Below, one piece after another: positions 5,966 through 7,491 of a stretch of DNA of 7,491 nucleotides. Numbering within the stretch: position 1 is the stretch's first letter; each line of letters opens with the position of its first letter. The stretch covers positions 1-7,491 of the forward strand of contig JAITKG010000041.1 in assembly GCA_031278495.1 (NCBI GenBank). The letters run 5' to 3'. The position numbers and the translations under genes are program-made. Below the pieces are notes generated by a model, which saw only the letters and a program-made list of their open reading frames with translations, ran no database searches and was not told the DNA's origin. Origin of the DNA: Prevotellaceae bacterium. GTDB lineage: Bacteria; Bacteroidota; Bacteroidia; Bacteroidales; UBA932.

Positions 5966-6514
5966 CTATTTTGCCGGACGGCTTTCTATCCACGCAACGA
6001 TTTCTTCATCGTCCGGGAGGACGCGCGGGGTAATGGATTTTACCCAATTGCCGTTTTCGTCTATCAGGAATTTATGGAAATTCCATTGCACTTCGGCGTC
6101 TTCGCGCCCGTTGGCAATTTTTGAGGTAAGCCATTGGTAGAGCGGGGCGATGTTGTCGCCTTTCACCGAAATTTTCGCCATCACCGGAAAGGTAACGCCA
6201 TAGTTGGCTGTGCAAAATTCCTTGATTTCTGCATCCGTACCCGGCTCCTGCGCGCCGAAATTATTGGCGGGAAACGCAATAATTGTAAAATTGCGGTCTT
6301 TGTACTTTTCGTACAAAGCTTGCAATTGCTCGTATTGCGGCGTCAGCCCGCACTTCGACGCTACGTTTACAACCAGCGTTTTTTTGCCTTTTAATTGCGA
6401 CAGCGCAAAGTCATTGCCATCAATAGTTTTGACCGTAAAGCTGTAAAAACCGCTGTCCGGCGTGCTGCACGCCAACAGGACGGCGGCGAAAGAAAGAAGA
6501 AAGCATTTTTTCAT
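5966..6514 (-). CDS. gpx: Glutathione peroxidase-family thiol peroxidase, predicted lipoprotein
   Basis: The 182-residue product carries a lipoprotein signal: basic MKK, hydrophobic CFLLSFAAV, and lipobox LLAC with the acylated cysteine at residue 16. It is therefore probably anchored in the envelope facing the periplasm. The mature part is a complete GPx fold. The peroxidatic cysteine is Cys55 in NVASKCGLTPQY, Gln89 is in FGAQEPG (usually FGGQEPG), and Trp144-Asn145 is in WNFHKFLID. Cys101 in EFCTANYGVTFPV matches the position of the resolving cysteine of thioredoxin-dependent non-seleno GPx enzymes. This is therefore likely a thioredoxin-like-dependent hydroperoxide reductase rather than a true glutathione enzyme (inference from family knowledge). 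There is no selenocysteine. The ATG at 6514 is preceded by a TAnnTTTG box and no Shine-Dalgarno. It appears monocistronic, since a strong terminator separates it from the ATPase gene on the same strand. Confidence 0.93.
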   Translation of the reverse strand: MKKCFLLSFAAVLLACSTPDSGFYSFTVKTIDGNDFALSQLKGKKTLVVNVASKCGLTPQYEQLQALYEKYKDRNFTIIAFPANNFGAQEPGTDAEIKEFCTANYGVTFPVMAKISVKGDNIAPLYQWLTSKIANGREDAEVQWNFHKFLIDENGNWVKSITPRVLPDDEEIVAWIESRPAK

Positions 6515-6531
6515 GAGGACATGTTTTAATG

Positions 6532-6561
6532 TTTATGCAAAGATAGTGATTTTTATGCAAA
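6532..6561 (-). promoter_or_regulatory. gpx promoter with a 10-bp direct repeat
   Basis: On the minus strand TATCTTTG (6545-6538) matches TAnnTTTG and would start transcription near 6533, about 18 nt before the gpx ATG. The plus-strand word tttatgcaaa occurs at 6532-6541 and again at 6552-6561, a 20-bp period (about two helical turns). The first copy overlaps the -7 box, which is a suitable arrangement for a regulator site. No standard -33 TTTG is seen at 19-21 bp. The remaining 6567-6709 has no gene I can support, only a GC-rich patch (6567-6612) and a short gttttt/aaaaac inverted repeat (6654-6668). Confidence 0.45.
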
Positions 6562-6709
6562 ATAAACACCGCCGCTATCCCCTCCGCCGGAAGATGGGAC
6601 GGTGCAAGGTTTTTCGAATACACCCTAAGGCGAGCAAGGCATGGCAAAAGTTAGCGTTTTTGAGAAAAACACTTGGATTGCTTTGATAGGATACACATTT
6701 CGGGGCAGC

Positions 6710-7390
6710 TTAGTTGTCGCGCACGCATCTAAGCACACTTCCGCTCGTCAATTTCAACCAGCCATACCAGTTGAACCACCAATATTGGCCGTGTCCGAAG
6801 TACCCAGCATCGTTAGTCCATCTTAGGACTCCGCCGCGATCGTCTTTGGTTTCGTCGCAGTAGTGATAATCATTTATCCATAGAGATCCTGTCCAATTTG
6901 CCCATACATGTTCATTCGGGTATTCTAATTCCCCTGTAAACTCACCACCCCAAATGCTTACGAATTTCTTAACACATACTTCGTCGTTGCCTGATACTGG
7001 ACACCCTAGAAAGATAGCTACATTAGCTGCATCGAAAACTGAGGGTACTCGCCATGGCGGCGGGCAAAGTTGGGCGTGGTAGCGGAATGCAGCGCACCCG
7101 GAATAAAAGTCGCCGGCATATCCCTCGTTTTTTCTACAATCGGCATTAGCGCTTCCAATAGAACCACTGTTAAAAGTTTCTTTTTGGCAACCGGTGGCAG
7201 TTACCGGGCGCGACCAGATTTGCGAAACGCCATTGCCAACGATTGTAATTGCCGTACCGGCGGTGAATGAAACCGTGCCTAAATTTAATGGATTATTGGT
7301 ACATCCGACGGCGGAAGGGGTCACGCAAATACCGTTCGTGTTTTCTACCAACCCCGCCACGCAGCCCATTTCATTAGGGTATGTTAACAC
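6710..7390 (-). CDS. C-terminal part of a FISUMP-type Cys-rich surface protein, N-terminus apparently lost
   Basis: From a GTG at 7388-7390 the frame gives 226 residues. The C-terminal ~170 resemble the Fibrobacter succinogenes major paralogous (FISUMP) domain, common in large secreted proteins of Bacteroidetes: IWSRPVTATGCQ (58-69), a run of spaced cysteines, the hallmark CPPPWRVPS (109-117), IWGG (146-149), a Trp/Tyr-rich stretch (193-212) and the ending VLRCVRDN (219-226). There are 11 cysteines, suggesting disulfides outside the cytoplasm. Neither the GTG nor the internal ATG (7367-7369) is followed by a signal peptide, so the beginning of the gene is missing. The frame stays open to 7417 and then stops inside a divergent transposase gene, which fits truncation by an insertion sequence. 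It may now be a pseudogene. Function is unknown; a surface or adhesive role is a guess. It has no visible type IX sorting domain and no obvious promoter of its own. Confidence 0.75.
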   Translation of the reverse strand: MLTYPNEMGCVAGLVENTNGICVTPSAVGCTNNPLNLGTVSFTAGTAITIVGNGVSQIWSRPVTATGCQKETFNSGSIGSANADCRKNEGYAGDFYSGCAAFRYHAQLCPPPWRVPSVFDAANVAIFLGCPVSGNDEVCVKKFVSIWGGEFTGELEYPNEHVWANWTGSLWINDYHYCDETKDDRGGVLRWTNDAGYFGHGQYWWFNWYGWLKLTSGSVLRCVRDN

Positions 7391-7391
7391 A

Positions 7392-7407
7392 TAATTTTGT
7401 ATATTTG
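7392..7407 (+). promoter_or_regulatory. Two overlapping-range -7 boxes for the transposase gene
   Basis: TAATTTTG (7392-7399) and TATATTTG (7400-7407) both fit TAnnTTTG, back to back. The first would give a leader of about 8 nt. The second would start transcription at about the ATG itself (7412), giving a leaderless message. Confidence 0.45.
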
Positions 7408-7411
7408 CGGT

Positions 7412-7491
7412 ATGAAATTATCACAAGAACAATACAATCAAATTGCGGAATATTTTCCGGTTCAGCGCGGGAACGTGCGTTTAAACAACTT
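7412..7491 (+). CDS. N-terminus of an IS5-like transposase (3' end outside window)
   Basis: The ATG opens MKLSQEQYNQIAEYFPVQRGNVRLNN, with no stop before the window edge. The pattern MKLSxEQYxxIxxYFPxQRGNVR strongly resembles the start of IS5-family (DUF4096-type N-terminal) DDE transposases found in Bacteroidetes. Only about 26 residues are visible and the catalytic DDE residues lie beyond the window, so the family call rests on the N-terminus. It is divergent from the truncated surface-protein gene, and two promoter-like boxes precede it closely, as expected for a compact IS. Confidence 0.65.
   Translation, partial: MKLSQEQYNQIAEYFPVQRGNVRLNN

Larger units (their letters stand above)
7377..7491 (+). 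mobile_element. Left end of an insertion sequence (boundary approximate)
   Basis: A transposase gene begins at 7412 directly beside the broken surface-protein gene, so the element's left end must lie between the last convincing surface-protein codons (about 7380) and 7412. GGGTATGTTAACACA at 7377-7391 is a possible terminal inverted repeat, but the matching right end is outside the window, so the boundary is only a guess. Confidence 0.4.

Noticed and set aside
6420..6647. 75-aa minus-strand frame overlapping the gpx start
   Set aside because: It overlaps the gpx signal peptide in another frame and spans the gpx promoter; no family resemblance.
6567..6709. Possible terminator or small gene between gpx and the FISUMP gene
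   Set aside because: The only hairpins are short (gttttt/aaaaac) or lack a T tract, and the open frames there have no start context or family features.

Overview
The window reads as a piece of a Bacteroidota chromosome, most likely order Bacteroidales and probably an uncultured gut-type lineage. The signs are promoter-like boxes of the Bacteroidetes form TAnnTTTG upstream of several genes, the general absence of Shine-Dalgarno sequences, a DUF4153-type membrane protein, an AAA_14/DUF4143-type ATPase, and a cysteine-rich surface protein ending in a FISUMP-type (Fibrobacter succinogenes major paralogous) domain. This assignment comes from gene types and signals, not from a search.

Left edge (1-818): the 3' end of a large secreted, Thr/Asn/Cys-rich surface protein, with an Ig/PKD-like stretch followed by a 43-residue Cys-rich tandem repeat. 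Positions 819-1394 are an unusually structured intergenic region. On the minus strand, a TAnnTTTG box at 1125-1132 stands about 5 nt before a set of long perfect inverted repeats (1006-1120), and a U7 tract follows at 994-988. I read this as a roughly 130-nt non-coding RNA gene. To its right are an 8-bp tandem repeat array and the cysS promoter.

Centre (1395-4689, plus strand): cysS (cysteinyl-tRNA synthetase) followed after a short gap by a polytopic DUF4153-type membrane protein, probably one transcription unit. Converging on it is a minus-strand ATPase gene (4725-5849). Each of the two converging genes appears to have its terminator at or inside the end of the other. Upstream of the ATPase on the same strand is a glutathione-peroxidase-type lipoprotein gene (5966-6514). 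Its strong intrinsic terminator sits directly against the ATPase promoter.

Right edge (6710-7491): a minus-strand FISUMP-type surface protein that has no signal peptide or convincing start, because a divergent insertion-sequence transposase gene (7412 onward, cut by the window edge) begins where its N-terminus should be. Housekeeping and envelope genes are thus flanked by two cysteine-rich surface-protein fragments, one of them apparently broken by an IS. I found no CRISPR array, tRNA, rRNA or recognisable defence operon. The minus-strand structured RNA locus is the best candidate for something worth following up.
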